Shown one piece after another: positions 1-10,915 of a stretch of 64,000 bases of DNA. The position numbers and the translations under genes were made by a program. Every line of letters begins with the position of its first letter. The stretch's first letter is position 1. This stretch comes from Cycloclasticus sp. (lineage in GTDB: Bacteria; Pseudomonadota; Gammaproteobacteria; Methylococcales; Cycloclasticaceae): the NCBI GenBank assembly GCA_012959695.1, contig DUCS01000036.1, positions 1 to 64,000 on the forward strand. Reading direction: 5' to 3'. The notes under the pieces were generated by a model. That model saw only the letters and a program-made list of their open reading frames with translations, was not told the DNA's origin and ran no database searches.

Positions 1-81
1 ATACACGATTTTTTTGTGCTGCAACATAGGCCTTTTTAACGCTACAATAGCGCCACCAACGAATAACAAGCATTATCACCC

Positions 82-954
82 ATGACTAAACTGTATGACC
101 TTTCAAGCGTTAAATCTTTAATCTCCTTTTCAGGCAATGATGCAGAAGCATTCTTACAAGGCCAAACCACTTGTGATGTGGCCAGTTTAAAATCAGGCAA
201 CAGTGTTTTCGGCGCTTTGTGCAACCCAAAGGGCCGCGCAATCAGCCTCTTTCACCTGTTTAAGGTCGACGATATTATTTATATGTCGATAAATACCGAG
301 CTGACTGAAACTATCATCAAACGATTAAAAATGTTTGTTTTTCGCTCAGATGTTCACATCACTGACCAATCGAATAACTATGTAACCTTAGGAACAGAAA
401 GTCATGCGCAAGAAAGTGCTCTCTTAAGCCTCAAACCATTCGCTATATACAAACTAAATGCTGACATAGAACTGACACACATCATTCTTAACGCTAACAC
501 CTACCAACAAGCCATTACAAAAAACGACCTATCATTAGAACAGAACCTAACTGGCTGGCACGAGCTTAACACGGCCGAATGTTTTCCAGAGGTAACCGCC
601 GATACCAGCGAACTATTCATCCCTCAAATGTTGAATCTGGATTTACTGGACGGCATCAACTTTCAAAAGGGCTGCTATACCGGCCAAGAAGTTATCGCTC
701 GTTTACATTACAAAGGCAGCGTTAAAAAACGTTTAGTTGGGTTTCAATCAACTGATGCATTCAAGCCAGGGGAAAACATTCACTTACCAGACTACGCCAA
801 CAGCATCGGAACAATATTCAGTTGTACAGAAGCTAAACCCGCTGAGTTTTCAGGGCTAGTAGTTTTAAAGGTAGATGTTATTGATGAGCATAAATTAAAT
901 TTAAACGATAAGCGTCAACTGCTTATACAGCCACCAAAATATACTCTCAAATAA
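82..954 (+). CDS. ygfZ: YgfZ/GcvT-like folate-binding protein
   Basis: ORF with the YgfZ signature KGCYTGQEVIARLHYKGSVKKRL. Confidence 0.93.
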   Translation: MTKLYDLSSVKSLISFSGNDAEAFLQGQTTCDVASLKSGNSVFGALCNPKGRAISLFHLFKVDDIIYMSINTELTETIIKRLKMFVFRSDVHITDQSNNYVTLGTESHAQESALLSLKPFAIYKLNADIELTHIILNANTYQQAITKNDLSLEQNLTGWHELNTAECFPEVTADTSELFIPQMLNLDLLDGINFQKGCYTGQEVIARLHYKGSVKKRLVGFQSTDAFKPGENIHLPDYANSIGTIFSCTEAKPAEFSGLVVLKVDVIDEHKLNLNDKRQLLIQPPKYTLK

Positions 955-983
955 GCACCTGATTAGCCAGAAACTGCGTCTAT

Positions 984-1565
984 TTACGAACCGACTAAAG
1001 CCCTTAAATCAAATTCAATATCCTCAGCTGAACTTCCTTGGGTTGCTAGTAACCTAGCTTTTCCTTTTGTATCAAAAATAAACACCGCGCCGCTGTGTGA
1101 CACCTCGTAGTTACCTTCTTTGTCTTTATCGCCATAGCCGAATGTGACGCGGTAACGTTTGGTCATGTCTTTAATGACGGCATCTTCGCCACGTAAGCCA
1201 ATAAAGTTGCTGCCGAATGTGTCTGTATATTTTTTCAGTTTATCCGTTGTATCTCTTTCAGGGTCAACCGATATAAATAACACGTTGACTGAATTTGCTG
1301 GCTCGCCAATTTTCTTAATAATGCTGGAGAGTTGGTGCATGGTGGTTGGGCAAATTTCTGGGCAAGAGGTAAAACCGAAGAAGATGGCCACTGTTGAACC
1401 TAAATAGTCGCTGGCAGTGACCTTTTTGTTGTTCTCATCGGTTAACTCAAATTCTAAGTCGGGTATTAATCCGCTTACATTGGTCAGGCGTGTTGGTTCT
1501 TGATTGCTACAAGCAGCCAACATGAGTAAAACCAACATAATAACTACGCTTTTAAGTACGTTCAT
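984..1565 (-). CDS. SCO1/SenC family copper chaperone lipoprotein
   Basis: Lipobox LMLAAC; thioredoxin-like FTSCPEICPTT (CxxxC) and downstream SHSG histidine. Confidence 0.93.
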   Translation of the reverse strand: MNVLKSVVIMLVLLMLAACSNQEPTRLTNVSGLIPDLEFELTDENNKKVTASDYLGSTVAIFFGFTSCPEICPTTMHQLSSIIKKIGEPANSVNVLFISVDPERDTTDKLKKYTDTFGSNFIGLRGEDAVIKDMTKRYRVTFGYGDKDKEGNYEVSHSGAVFIFDTKGKARLLATQGSSAEDIEFDLRALVGS

Positions 1566-2382
1566 TCTGTTCTCTTTTTTGAAAGTTTAATCGTCGTCTT
1601 AGCACTAAAATTAAGCCTAAAACACTCATCATACTCGCCGGTATCCAAGTTACAATTCCACCGTAAATTTGATCGGCCATTGGGCTAATCGGCCATGCTC
1701 TCCCGCACACATCATACACATCGTATATGACTGAGCTACTGAGCGTTAAATAAGCGCCTAATAGCTGCTGCGGCACAACCACCACTAGCATCATGATAAT
1801 ACGAACACTGAAGCCTTTGCCCTCGCCTTTCCAATCGGGGCCCAGAATCAGCCACCAAAATAACAAGCCATCTATCAACATCGACCAATTCATCAGGTAG
1901 TACAACTTTTGACTTAGCATCGCCGCGAAGTGGATTTCAGGTATTAGCCACAGATAAATCAAACCGACAAAAACAATGGGGGCGATAACGGGGTGTTGAA
2001 TTACTTTGTAAGGCCATTCAAATGGTAAACGAATAATGGCAGGTAACTCAGACCAGTTGCGCAACCATGTCGGCAAGCTTTTACGAATAATTTCCACGCC
2101 ACCCAAAATCATCAACAAAGGCGCCAGATGGTGCAGCACCAAATGCTGGAAACGGTGCACCCAAAACATGTATTGGGATAAGTAGTCTAAATAAGTATGT
2201 GACACGACATAAATAGACGTTAAGCCAATGTAAAACGCTGTGGCTTGCCAGTAGTACTTAGCTGTTTTATCGGCGCGCTCTGTTGCTCGCATGCCCAAAT
2301 AATAGAATGAGCCTAACCCAATAACGAACACCACTATGGCGGGTGAAAACTCCCACGGGGTCAGGAATTCGGTGATCGTCAT
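1552..2382 (-). CDS. ctaG: Cytochrome c oxidase assembly factor CtaG (caa3 type)-like membrane protein
   Basis: Multi-TM protein with His-rich segments (HRFQHLVLHHLAPLLMILG), adjacent to and overlapping the sco gene. Confidence 0.85.
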   Translation of the reverse strand: MTITEFLTPWEFSPAIVVFVIGLGSFYYLGMRATERADKTAKYYWQATAFYIGLTSIYVVSHTYLDYLSQYMFWVHRFQHLVLHHLAPLLMILGGVEIIRKSLPTWLRNWSELPAIIRLPFEWPYKVIQHPVIAPIVFVGLIYLWLIPEIHFAAMLSQKLYYLMNWSMLIDGLLFWWLILGPDWKGEGKGFSVRIIMMLVVVVPQQLLGAYLTLSSSVIYDVYDVCGRAWPISPMADQIYGGIVTWIPASMMSVLGLILVLRRRLNFQKREQNERT

Positions 2383-2400
2383 GTGTGTTACGTGTCAGTA

Positions 2401-3906
2401 TTAATTTTCAGGGCGCATATGTGGGAATAAAATCACATCACGAATAGAGGCAGAATCCGTTAAGAACATCACCAAACGATCAATACCAATGCCCTCACCC
2501 GCGGTTGGCGGCAAACCAATTTCCAATGCTCTAATATAATCAGCATCGTAATGCATGGCTTCATCGTCGCCTGCATCTTTATCTTCTACTTGTTGCTTAA
2601 AGCGCTCTGCTTGATCTTCTGAATCATTTAACTCTGAGAAACCATTCGCCACTTCACGACCACCTACAAAAAATTCAAACCGGTCCGTTACAAATGGATT
2701 CGCATCGCTTCTACGTGCTAGTGGCGACACTTCGGTTGGATATTCGGTAATAAACGTTGGTTCGTGAAGTTTTTCTTCCACGGTTTTTTCAAATATTTCA
2801 ATTTGAATTTTGCCCAGCCCATAACTAGCCACTAACGGGATATGTAAACGCTCAGCCACCTCTGTTGCAGCTTCTTTTGTCGCTAGATTCTCTTCCGTGA
2901 TATCCGCGTTGTAATGCAAAATTGATTCAATCACGCTCATTCGTCTAAACGGTTGTGCTAAATCGTAGTCTTCACCTTGATAATGCACGGTTGTCGTTCC
3001 CAGCACCGATTGCGCCAATGTGCGAAGCATGTCCTCGGTTAAATCCATCAAATCCTTGTAATCCGCATACGCTTGGTAAAACTCAAGCATGGTGAATTCT
3101 GGATTATGGCGTGTTGATAAGCCTTCATTTCTAAAGCTGCGATTTATTTCAAAGACACGTTCGAAGCCACCAACAACGAGGCGCTTAAGGTATAGCTCCG
3201 GTGCGATACGTAAAAACAACTCCATATCTAAAGCATTGTGATGCGTTGCAAACGGCTTTGCTGTCGCGCCACCCGGGATAACGTGCATCATCGGTGTCTC
3301 AACTTCCATGAAGTTATTATCCACTAAGTAATTGCGAATAAAACTCACCACTTTACTGCGAATCTGGAATACCTTGCGTGACTCATCGTTCATGATTAAG
3401 TCAACATAACGCTGGCGATAACGCTGTTCTTGATCGGTTAAACCATGGAATTTTTCAGGTAATGGTTGTAGCGATTTAGTGAGTAGGTTAATCGATGACA
3501 CGCGAACAGATAGCTCATCTGTTTTGGTTTTAAACAGCACGCCCTCAACTGAAATAATGTCGCCAATATCCCAGCCTTTAAATGTTTGGTAGTGGCCTTC
3601 TGGCAAGGTGTCGCGTTGCACGAACAACTGCATCCGCCCTGTCATATCTTGCACATGAGCAAAGCTAGCTTTACCCATCACGCGTTTTGCCATAAGACGA
3701 CCCGCCAATAACACACTAATGTCTTTTTCAGCCAATGTCTCTTTATCAAATTGATCGTATTCAGCGTGTAACGCTTCAGAAAAATGCTCACGTCTAAAAT
3801 CATTAGGGTAAGCATTGCCTGCTTTTTTGATCTCAGCTAGCTTTTCACGGCGAACCGCTATTAGTTTGTTTTCATCTTGTGGTGCTTGTTGTTTTTGTTC
3901 ACTCAT
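2401..3906 (-). CDS. lysS: Lysyl-tRNA synthetase, class II
   Basis: Class II motifs [26 protein letters not shown] and [30 protein letters not shown]. Confidence 0.98.
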   Translation of the reverse strand: MSEQKQQAPQDENKLIAVRREKLAEIKKAGNAYPNDFRREHFSEALHAEYDQFDKETLAEKDISVLLAGRLMAKRVMGKASFAHVQDMTGRMQLFVQRDTLPEGHYQTFKGWDIGDIISVEGVLFKTKTDELSVRVSSINLLTKSLQPLPEKFHGLTDQEQRYRQRYVDLIMNDESRKVFQIRSKVVSFIRNYLVDNNFMEVETPMMHVIPGGATAKPFATHHNALDMELFLRIAPELYLKRLVVGGFERVFEINRSFRNEGLSTRHNPEFTMLEFYQAYADYKDLMDLTEDMLRTLAQSVLGTTTVHYQGEDYDLAQPFRRMSVIESILHYNADITEENLATKEAATEVAERLHIPLVASYGLGKIQIEIFEKTVEEKLHEPTFITEYPTEVSPLARRSDANPFVTDRFEFFVGGREVANGFSELNDSEDQAERFKQQVEDKDAGDDEAMHYDADYIRALEIGLPPTAGEGIGIDRLVMFLTDSASIRDVILFPHMRPEN

Positions 3907-3951
3907 AACGTTAGGGGGTCTCTATTCATTAGGATTTTTATTTGAGTTCTA

Positions 3952-4018
3952 GGCGGATGGTTTTTGAGAACCGCAGTGTATATTAATACATGAGGCTCGC
4001 AAAAAATCATCCAACGCC
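3952..4018. repeat. Long imperfect palindrome in the prfB-lysS gap
   Basis: GGCGGATGGTTTTTGAGAACCGCAGTGTAT...ATACATGAGGCTCGCAAAAAATCATCCAACGCC; arms complementary with a few mismatches/indels. Confidence 0.75.
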
Positions 4019-4053
4019 GAAATCGGAGAAAAAGACAATTAATAGAGATTATC

Positions 4054-5152
4054 TCAAATTCCACTTTTTAAACTGGCCTCTATAAATTGATCCAATGCTC
4101 CATCGAGCACGGCTTGTGTATTACCGGTTTCTACGCCGGTACGTAAATCTTTAATACGTGACTGATCGAGTACATAAGAACGAATTTGACTACCCCAACC
4201 AATATCCGATTTGTTTTCTTCTTGTACTTGTTGATCCGCCATTTTCTTTTGCATTTCTAACTCATACAATTTAGCTTTCAATTGCTTCATCGCAGTCGCT
4301 TTGTTTTTGTGCTGTGAACGATCATTTTGGCACTGTACTACGGTATTGGTTGGTTCATGCGTTATCCGCACAGCAGATTCAGTTTTATTCACGTGCTGCC
4401 CACCTGCTCCGCTGGCACGGTATACATCGATGCGTAAATCTGCTGGGTTGATATCTATCTCAATATCATCATCAATTTCTGGTGAAACAAACACGGCTGC
4501 AAATGATGTATGTCGACGATTGCTTGAATCGAACGGTGACTTACGAACTAAACGATGCACACCAATTTCAGTTCGCAACCAACCATAAACATAATCACCT
4601 TGAATGGATATTGTGGCGCCCTTAATACCGGCTACATCACCGGAAGTTACTTCAATCAGTTCTGTTTTGAACCCATGCTGTTCGCCCCAACGTAAATACA
4701 TACGCAGAATCATTTCTGCCCAATCTTGAGCTTCTGTACCGCCTGAGCCAGATTGGATTTCTAAGAAAGCACTGTTTGCATCCATTTCTCCAGAAAACAT
4801 TCGCTGAAATTCAAGCCGGCTAACTTTTTCTTCAAAATCATTTAGGTCATCCTCAATGGTACCGGCAGTTTCATCGTCACCCTCTTCAACAGCCATTTCC
4901 AATAAGTCTTTAGCGTCTTCCAAGCCGCCGGTTAACTCTATAACCGTGTTCACAACCAACTCTAATTGGCCGCGTTCTTTGCCCAACGCTTGCGCTCGTG
5001 CAGGGTCATTCCACGCATTTGGGTCTTCTAGTTCTCTTAAAACTTCTGTTAAGCGCTCTTGTTTCTCATCAAAGTCAAAGGTACCCCCTAAGCGATAAAG
5101 TCCGCTCTTTAAGGTCCGCAATTTTATTGGTGATGGGGTTTAGCTCACGCAT
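4054..5152 (-). CDS. prfB: Peptide chain release factor 2, programmed +1 frameshift
   Basis: GGQ motif [18 protein letters not shown] and SPF motif. The short first ORF ([28 protein letters not shown]) starts at 5152 and shifts at CUU UGA C into the ORF continuing DFDEKQERL. Confidence 0.97.
5074..5089 (-). promoter_or_regulatory. prfB +1 recoding site: AGGGGG SD-like element followed by CUU UGA C
   Basis: Minus strand reads CTT AGG GGG TAC CTT TGA C, the canonical RF2 frameshift arrangement. Confidence 0.95.
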
Positions 5153-5160
5153 AGAAAAAA

Positions 5161-5607
5161 CTACTCTGTTGTAACGGGCTCTTCAGCACCTTGAAGCAGT
5201 GCATCAAGCGTGTGCCAAGGTAAGGTTGCGCATTTAACCCGTGCAGGGTATTCGCAAACGCCCGCCAATACAGCCAATTTACCTAAATCATCCATTTCAA
5301 CTTCTTCGCCAGTTGCCATTTTATGGAACAATGAAAATAAAGCCTGCGCTTCTTGTTCCGTTTGGCCTTTAACTATATCCGTCATTAATGAGGCTGAGGC
5401 AGTTGAAATTGCACAGCCTTGACCTTGGAAACTAGCGTCTGCAATTTTGTCGCCATCCAATTTTATAAATAACGTAAGACGGTCTCCACATAACGGATTA
5501 AAGCCGTCTATTTGACGATCTGCATCAGCCATTTCACGAAAGTTTCGTGGGTTTCTATTGTGATCAAAAATTACTTCTTGATACAGGTCTCTTAAGTCAT
5601 CCAACAT
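5161..5607 (-). CDS. sufU: SUF system NifU-like Fe-S scaffold/sulfur transfer protein SufU
   Basis: LYQEVIFDHNRNPRNF, NPLCGDRLTLFIK, GQGCAISTASASLMT, VKCATLPWHTL. Confidence 0.95.
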   Translation of the reverse strand: MLDDLRDLYQEVIFDHNRNPRNFREMADADRQIDGFNPLCGDRLTLFIKLDGDKIADASFQGQGCAISTASASLMTDIVKGQTEQEAQALFSLFHKMATGEEVEMDDLGKLAVLAGVCEYPARVKCATLPWHTLDALLQGAEEPVTTE

Positions 5608-6854
5608 TAGCCAAACATCTCTATTAAGTTTTCAATTCCCGCCATTAAAGCGTCCACTTCTTGGTGCGTGTTATACATGGCAAACGACGCTCTGGCCGTT
5701 GCCGGCACACCGAAGAAATCCATCACTGGCATCGCGCAATGGTGCCCTGCTCGTACGGCAATACCTTGGTGATCCATCATTGTGCCAATATCATGTGGAT
5801 GAATGCCATCCAACACGAACGACAGTATCGCGCCTTTATTATCTGCTGTGCCGATAATGCGCAGCTTGTCTATTTTTTTTGATTGTTCAGTGGCATATTC
5901 AAGCAAGCTTTTTTCATGAACTGCAATTGCATCAATACCCACGGTGTTTATGTAATCTATAGCCGCACCCAAACCAATCGTTCCAACAATATTGGGAGTG
6001 CCCGCTTCAAACTTGTACGGCACCTTGTTGTACACCGTATTCTCAAACGTCACGATACTAATCATATCGCCGCCACCTTGGTAAGGTGCCATGTGTTCTA
6101 GTTGCTCCATTTTTCCGTACAAAGCACCACTGCCTGTTGGTGCATATAGCTTGTGTCCTGAAAAAACATAAAACTCGCAGTCTAGTGCTTGCACATCAAC
6201 TGCAATGTGTGGAATCGCTTGAGCACCATCAATTAATACCGGCACATCAAATTGATGTAACAAATCAATCATCTGTTTAATCGGGTTAATGGTGCCTAGC
6301 GCATTCGACATGTGTGACACGGCAGCAAACTTCGTTTTGTTGCTGACTAATGCCTCAAATGCATCCCAAATCAACTCACCCTTATCGTTAATCGGCGCTA
6401 CTTTTAATTCAGCACCGGTTTTTTCGCAGAGCATTTGCCACGGCACAATGTTGGAATGATGCTCCATGGCGGTAATGAGTATTTCATCGCCAGCAGATAA
6501 ATCTTTAGCTATACCGTTGGCGACCAAGTTAATCGCCTCGGTTGCGCCACGCGTAAAGACAATCTCTTTTTCAGTATTCGCATTTAAAAAATCACGAACC
6601 GTTTTGCGCGCGTTTTCATACGACAAAGTCGCTCTTTCACTAAGCGTGTGCACGCCACGGTGAATGTTGGCATTATCATTTTCATAATAATGCACGATGC
6701 TATCGATAACAGCTTTAGGTTTCTGGCTGGTCGCCGCGTTGTCGAGGTACACCAATTGTTTACCGCGTATCTCTTGGTTTAATACGGGGAAATCTTGGCG
6801 AATTCGCTCTACATCGTAAGCCACTGCTTTTTCTACTGTCTGATTCATAACCAC
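5607..6854 (-). CDS. sufS: Cysteine desulfurase SufS
   Basis: PLP motifs FSGHKLYAPTGSGALYGK and VRAGHHCAMPVMDFFGVPATARASFA. Confidence 0.96.
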   Translation of the reverse strand: MVMNQTVEKAVAYDVERIRQDFPVLNQEIRGKQLVYLDNAATSQKPKAVIDSIVHYYENDNANIHRGVHTLSERATLSYENARKTVRDFLNANTEKEIVFTRGATEAINLVANGIAKDLSAGDEILITAMEHHSNIVPWQMLCEKTGAELKVAPINDKGELIWDAFEALVSNKTKFAAVSHMSNALGTINPIKQMIDLLHQFDVPVLIDGAQAIPHIAVDVQALDCEFYVFSGHKLYAPTGSGALYGKMEQLEHMAPYQGGGDMISIVTFENTVYNKVPYKFEAGTPNIVGTIGLGAAIDYINTVGIDAIAVHEKSLLEYATEQSKKIDKLRIIGTADNKGAILSFVLDGIHPHDIGTMMDHQGIAVRAGHHCAMPVMDFFGVPATARASFAMYNTHQEVDALMAGIENLIEMFG

Positions 6855-8176
6855 TCTATCTTCATACCTTCTTGTGGAAAGCGTTCAAGTAATTGCTCTA
6901 ACACCTTGATTCTTAACGGCTGAAATTCAATTCGCTCAACCATTTCATTAGCAAAGGCGAATGTCAGCATGTTTTTTGCCATCTGTTCGTCTGCACCACG
7001 TGAACGTAAATAGAAAATAGCTGTGTCATCTAATTGACCAACGGTCACACCGTGAGCACATTTAACATCATCCGCATAAATTTCTAATTGTGGTTTGCTA
7101 TCAACTTCAGCACGATCCGATATCAATAAATTACGGTTGCCCATTTTAGCGTCTGTTTTTTGTGCATCTTCTGCAACGATAATACGGCCTTGGAACACGC
7201 CGCGAGATCGGTCTCCCATGATGCCTTTGTAAAACTCATTACTAACCGCATGCGGTTGTGCGTGATTTACGCGCGTGTGGTTATCTATGTGTTGATGATC
7301 CATGCCAATATACAAACCATCCATCGTGCAATCCGATGCTTCACCGAGTTCAGCATGTACTTCAGCGCGCGATAACACAGCCCCAAACGTATAATTATAT
7401 TGGCTGAAAATGGCATTTTTATCCAAACGAGAATACACACCACCCATGTGATACGCCTTTAACGATTCAGCCTGTAAGCGGTTATGGGACAAGTTAGCAT
7501 TTGGCTCTACCACCACTTCTGTTACAACATTTGTTAGGTAACAGCTGCCCTCTACACCGTTATACGTTTCAATAATCGTCGCTTTAGATGATTCTTTAGC
7601 GATGATGAGATTGCGGCAATTAGATAAACTTAAATCAGCGTCTTTAGATGAAATAAACGCCAATTGAATTGGTTTATCGACTTTCGTATTTTCTTCAATC
7701 GAAACAACTGCGCCGTCCGTAAATAATGCCGTATTAAAGTTGATAAAGCCTAACGCCTCCGTTGAGACGACAGAATCCAACAATGATTTAACCAACGATT
7801 CATTCTCAGCCAAGCCAGTACTAATCGCCGACACTACAATGCCTTCCGGTAACTCACCAACCGAAGATAAACTCGCTTGATAAAAACCATCAACAAACAC
7901 CAAGTGGTGGCAATCGTCTAATAAAACGTCTTTAAGAAACTCGGTATCAACTGCGCCTGCTTTTGCTGCTAGGCTAAATTGGCTTTTTTCTATCGGTGAA
8001 ATATTCGTATAACGCCATTCTTCTTCACGTGGTGACGGGAAACCGCCATCAGCAAACTCGCTAGATGCTTTCTCGCGCAAGCTGTTTAACCAAGCTATAT
8101 CATGGCCGAGCAGTTCACTTTTATCCGCGGCTATCAGCCCCGCATAATGTGCATTTGGTAAGTGGGTAACAGACAT
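6845..8176 (-). CDS. sufD: Fe-S cluster assembly protein SufD
   Basis: SufB/D family C-terminus (EIYADDVKCAHGVTVGQLDDTAIFYLRSRG); position between sufC and sufS. Confidence 0.96.
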   Translation of the reverse strand: MSVTHLPNAHYAGLIAADKSELLGHDIAWLNSLREKASSEFADGGFPSPREEEWRYTNISPIEKSQFSLAAKAGAVDTEFLKDVLLDDCHHLVFVDGFYQASLSSVGELPEGIVVSAISTGLAENESLVKSLLDSVVSTEALGFINFNTALFTDGAVVSIEENTKVDKPIQLAFISSKDADLSLSNCRNLIIAKESSKATIIETYNGVEGSCYLTNVVTEVVVEPNANLSHNRLQAESLKAYHMGGVYSRLDKNAIFSQYNYTFGAVLSRAEVHAELGEASDCTMDGLYIGMDHQHIDNHTRVNHAQPHAVSNEFYKGIMGDRSRGVFQGRIIVAEDAQKTDAKMGNRNLLISDRAEVDSKPQLEIYADDVKCAHGVTVGQLDDTAIFYLRSRGADEQMAKNMLTFAFANEMVERIEFQPLRIKVLEQLLERFPQEGMKIEWL

Positions 8177-8179
8177 AAA

Positions 8180-8932
8180 TTAACTCGCTACTTTTTCATC
8201 AACCCAAGCATAACCTTGTTCTTCAAGCTCAAGTGCTAGTTCAGGGCCACCAGATTTAACCACTCGTCCGTGCGCCAACACGTGCACGTAGTCCGGTTTG
8301 ATGTAATCCAATAAACGTTGGTAATGCGTAATTAATACAAATGAACGTTCAGGGTTACGCAAACGGTTTACACCTTCTGCTACGATTTGTAAGGCATCAA
8401 TATCCAGGCCTGAATCAGTTTCATCCATCACGCATAACGCGGGTTCTAGTACCGACATCTGTAATACTTCATTACGTTTTTTCTCACCGCCAGAGAAACC
8501 TTCATTCACTGCGCGATAAAGGAATTTCTCATCCATATCTAGGTCTTTCATTTTACCTTTAACCATGGAAATAAAGTCCATTGCGTCTAGCTCTGATTCG
8601 CCATTGAATTTACGAATACCATTAAGCGCTGCTTTCAAGAAATAAATATTACTCACGCCAGGTACTTCAACCGGATATTGAAACGCAAGAAAAACGCCAG
8701 CCCATGCACGTTCTTCAACACTCATTTCTAATAAGTCTTTACCGTTAAACAACACGCGTCCTTTGGTGATGTTGTAGCCATCACGTCCAGCAAGGATATA
8801 TGACAAGGTGCTTTTGCCAGAACCGTTTGGCCCCATAATCGCGTGCACTTCGCCTTTACCAATCTCAAGGTTAATGCCCCTAAGGATTTCTTTGCCTTCA
8901 ACGCTTACGTGTAAATCTTCAATTTTCAACAT
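8180..8932 (-). CDS. sufC: Fe-S cluster assembly ATPase SufC
   Basis: Walker A GPNGSGKST; FSGGEKKRNEVLQM; MDETDSGLDIDAL. Confidence 0.98.
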   Translation of the reverse strand: MLKIEDLHVSVEGKEILRGINLEIGKGEVHAIMGPNGSGKSTLSYILAGRDGYNITKGRVLFNGKDLLEMSVEERAWAGVFLAFQYPVEVPGVSNIYFLKAALNGIRKFNGESELDAMDFISMVKGKMKDLDMDEKFLYRAVNEGFSGGEKKRNEVLQMSVLEPALCVMDETDSGLDIDALQIVAEGVNRLRNPERSFVLITHYQRLLDYIKPDYVHVLAHGRVVKSGGPELALELEEQGYAWVDEKVAS

Positions 8933-8987
8933 GTTGTTATTCCTAAATTCTTATTTATTAATATGTTTAAAAGTCAGGGGCTATTGT

Positions 8988-10436
8988 CTAGCCCACGCTG
9001 CCTTCTAAACTAATGCCTAATAGCGCCTGCGCTTCAACCGCAAACTCCATCGGTAATTCTTTAAACACTTCTTTACAAAAGCCATTCACAATCATCGATA
9101 CCGCGTCTTCAGCAGAGATTCCACGCTGCATGCAGTAAAACAATTGGTCTTCACTAATTTTAGAAGTCGACGCTTCGTGTTCAATGGTTGCACTGGGGTT
9201 TTTCGTTTCAATGTACGGGAACGTGTGCGCTCCGCATTGATCACCCATTAATAAAGAGTCACATTGCGTGTAGTTACGGGCGTTTTCCGCTTTACGACCA
9301 ATTTTAACCAAGCCACGGTAAGTGTTTTGCCCGTGCCCTGCTGAAATACCTTTCGAGATAATCGTACTACTGGTATTTTTTCCGTAATGAATCATCTTTG
9401 TGCCGGTATCAGCTTGTTGATAATTATTGGTTAACGCTACTGAATAAAACTCACCAATTGAGTTATCACCTTTTAATACCACACTGGGATATTTCCAAGT
9501 AATCGCTGAACCTGTTTCAACCTGTGTCCAAGACACCTTTGAATTATCTCCACGACACTCTGCGCGTTTAGTCACAAAGTTATAAATGCCGCCTACGCCA
9601 TTTTCATCGCCAGGGTACCAATTTTGCACAGTTGAATACTTAATCTCAGCATCTTTTAAGATAACCAATTCAACCACCGCTGCATGTAATTGGTTCTCAT
9701 CACGCATCGGTGCTGTACAGCCTTCAAGATAACTGACATGACTGCCTTCATCGGCAATAATCAAGGTACGTTCAAACTGCCCTGTATTCGCCGCGTTAAT
9801 TCTAAAGTACGTGGATAATTCCATTGGGCAACGTACGCCTTTAGGAATGTAAACAAACGAACCATCACTAAACACCGCCGCGTTTAACGCCGCATAAAAA
9901 TTATCATATTGTGAAACCACTGTACCTAGGTATTGCTTAATCAGCTCAGGGTGTTCTTTAACAGCTTCTGAGAACGAGCAAAAGATAACGCCCGCTTCAT
10001 ACAATTTATCTTTAAACGTAGTCGCAACGGACACACTATCAAACACCGCATCAACTGCCACGCCCGCTAAACGCATTTGCTCTTCAAGCGGGATACCCAA
10101 CTTGTTGTACGTACTGATCAGTTCAGGATCAACTTCATCCAAACTTTTTGGGCCATCAGCCATGCTTTTAGGCGCAGAATAGTAACTGATTTCTTGGAAA
10201 TCAATTTTAGGAAATTCCACAAACGCCCATTCTGGGTGATCCATCGTTAACCAATGTCGGTACGCCTCTAAACGCCATTCAAGTAAAAATTCAGGCTCAT
10301 TTTTCTTTGCCGATATAGCCCGAACTACATCTTCACTCAACCCTGGTGGGAATGATTCAGATTCAATATCGGTCACAAAGCCATCTTTGTATTCCTGACC
10401 GATCATGTCTTTTAAATTTTCGTTAGATGCTGACAT
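8988..10436 (-). CDS. sufB: Fe-S cluster assembly protein SufB
   Basis: SufB signatures [16 protein letters not shown] and [23 protein letters not shown]. Confidence 0.98.
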   Translation of the reverse strand: MSASNENLKDMIGQEYKDGFVTDIESESFPPGLSEDVVRAISAKKNEPEFLLEWRLEAYRHWLTMDHPEWAFVEFPKIDFQEISYYSAPKSMADGPKSLDEVDPELISTYNKLGIPLEEQMRLAGVAVDAVFDSVSVATTFKDKLYEAGVIFCSFSEAVKEHPELIKQYLGTVVSQYDNFYAALNAAVFSDGSFVYIPKGVRCPMELSTYFRINAANTGQFERTLIIADEGSHVSYLEGCTAPMRDENQLHAAVVELVILKDAEIKYSTVQNWYPGDENGVGGIYNFVTKRAECRGDNSKVSWTQVETGSAITWKYPSVVLKGDNSIGEFYSVALTNNYQQADTGTKMIHYGKNTSSTIISKGISAGHGQNTYRGLVKIGRKAENARNYTQCDSLLMGDQCGAHTFPYIETKNPSATIEHEASTSKISEDQLFYCMQRGISAEDAVSMIVNGFCKEVFKELPMEFAVEAQALLGISLEGSVG

Positions 10437-10907
10437 CTAGCTCTCCACTTTTAACTCGTTCGTTTCTTTAGTTCTAGGCATCACCACATTAACCGCCTGC
10501 TGGCGCACAGGCGCCACCATATCGGCCAATGTCACTGCCTCAAGCGCGGTATACACCGCCCTGTTGATTAAATTCCAATTACCCTTAATCTCACACGATG
10601 ACTCTTGCTCGCACGTGCCTTCGCTGGTGGTGCATTCGGTCATACCAATAGGCCCTTCAATCGCAGTAATAACTTCAGCAACATTGGTTTCATTGGGTTT
10701 ATTAGCCAATGCATAACCGCCTTTCGAACCACGATGGGACGTAAGAATATTGGCTTTAGAGAGAAATTTTAAGACCTTGCTAACCGTCGGCAACGCTACA
10801 CCAGTAGCCTGGGTAATATCAGACGCAGCGTGCAACTCATCAGGCTGATGAGCAATGTGCGTTAATATCACCGTCGCATAATCTGTTAATTTACTGACTC
10901 TAAGCAT
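10437..10907 (-). CDS. Rrf2-family SUF Fe-S cluster assembly regulator
   Basis: Rrf2 winged helix (GVALPTVSKVLKFLSKANILTSHRGSKGGYALAN) and three-Cys motif ECTTSEGTCEQESSCEIKGNW; first gene of the suf operon. Confidence 0.93.
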   Translation of the reverse strand: MLRVSKLTDYATVILTHIAHQPDELHAASDITQATGVALPTVSKVLKFLSKANILTSHRGSKGGYALANKPNETNVAEVITAIEGPIGMTECTTSEGTCEQESSCEIKGNWNLINRAVYTALEAVTLADMVAPVRQQAVNVVMPRTKETNELKVES

Positions 10908-10915
10908 ACAATCCT

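Noticed and set aside
4054-5121. prfB ORF as listed, starting [13 protein letters not shown]
   Set aside because: The N-terminus is an out-of-frame read of the leader; the real protein uses the +1 frameshift and begins at 5152.
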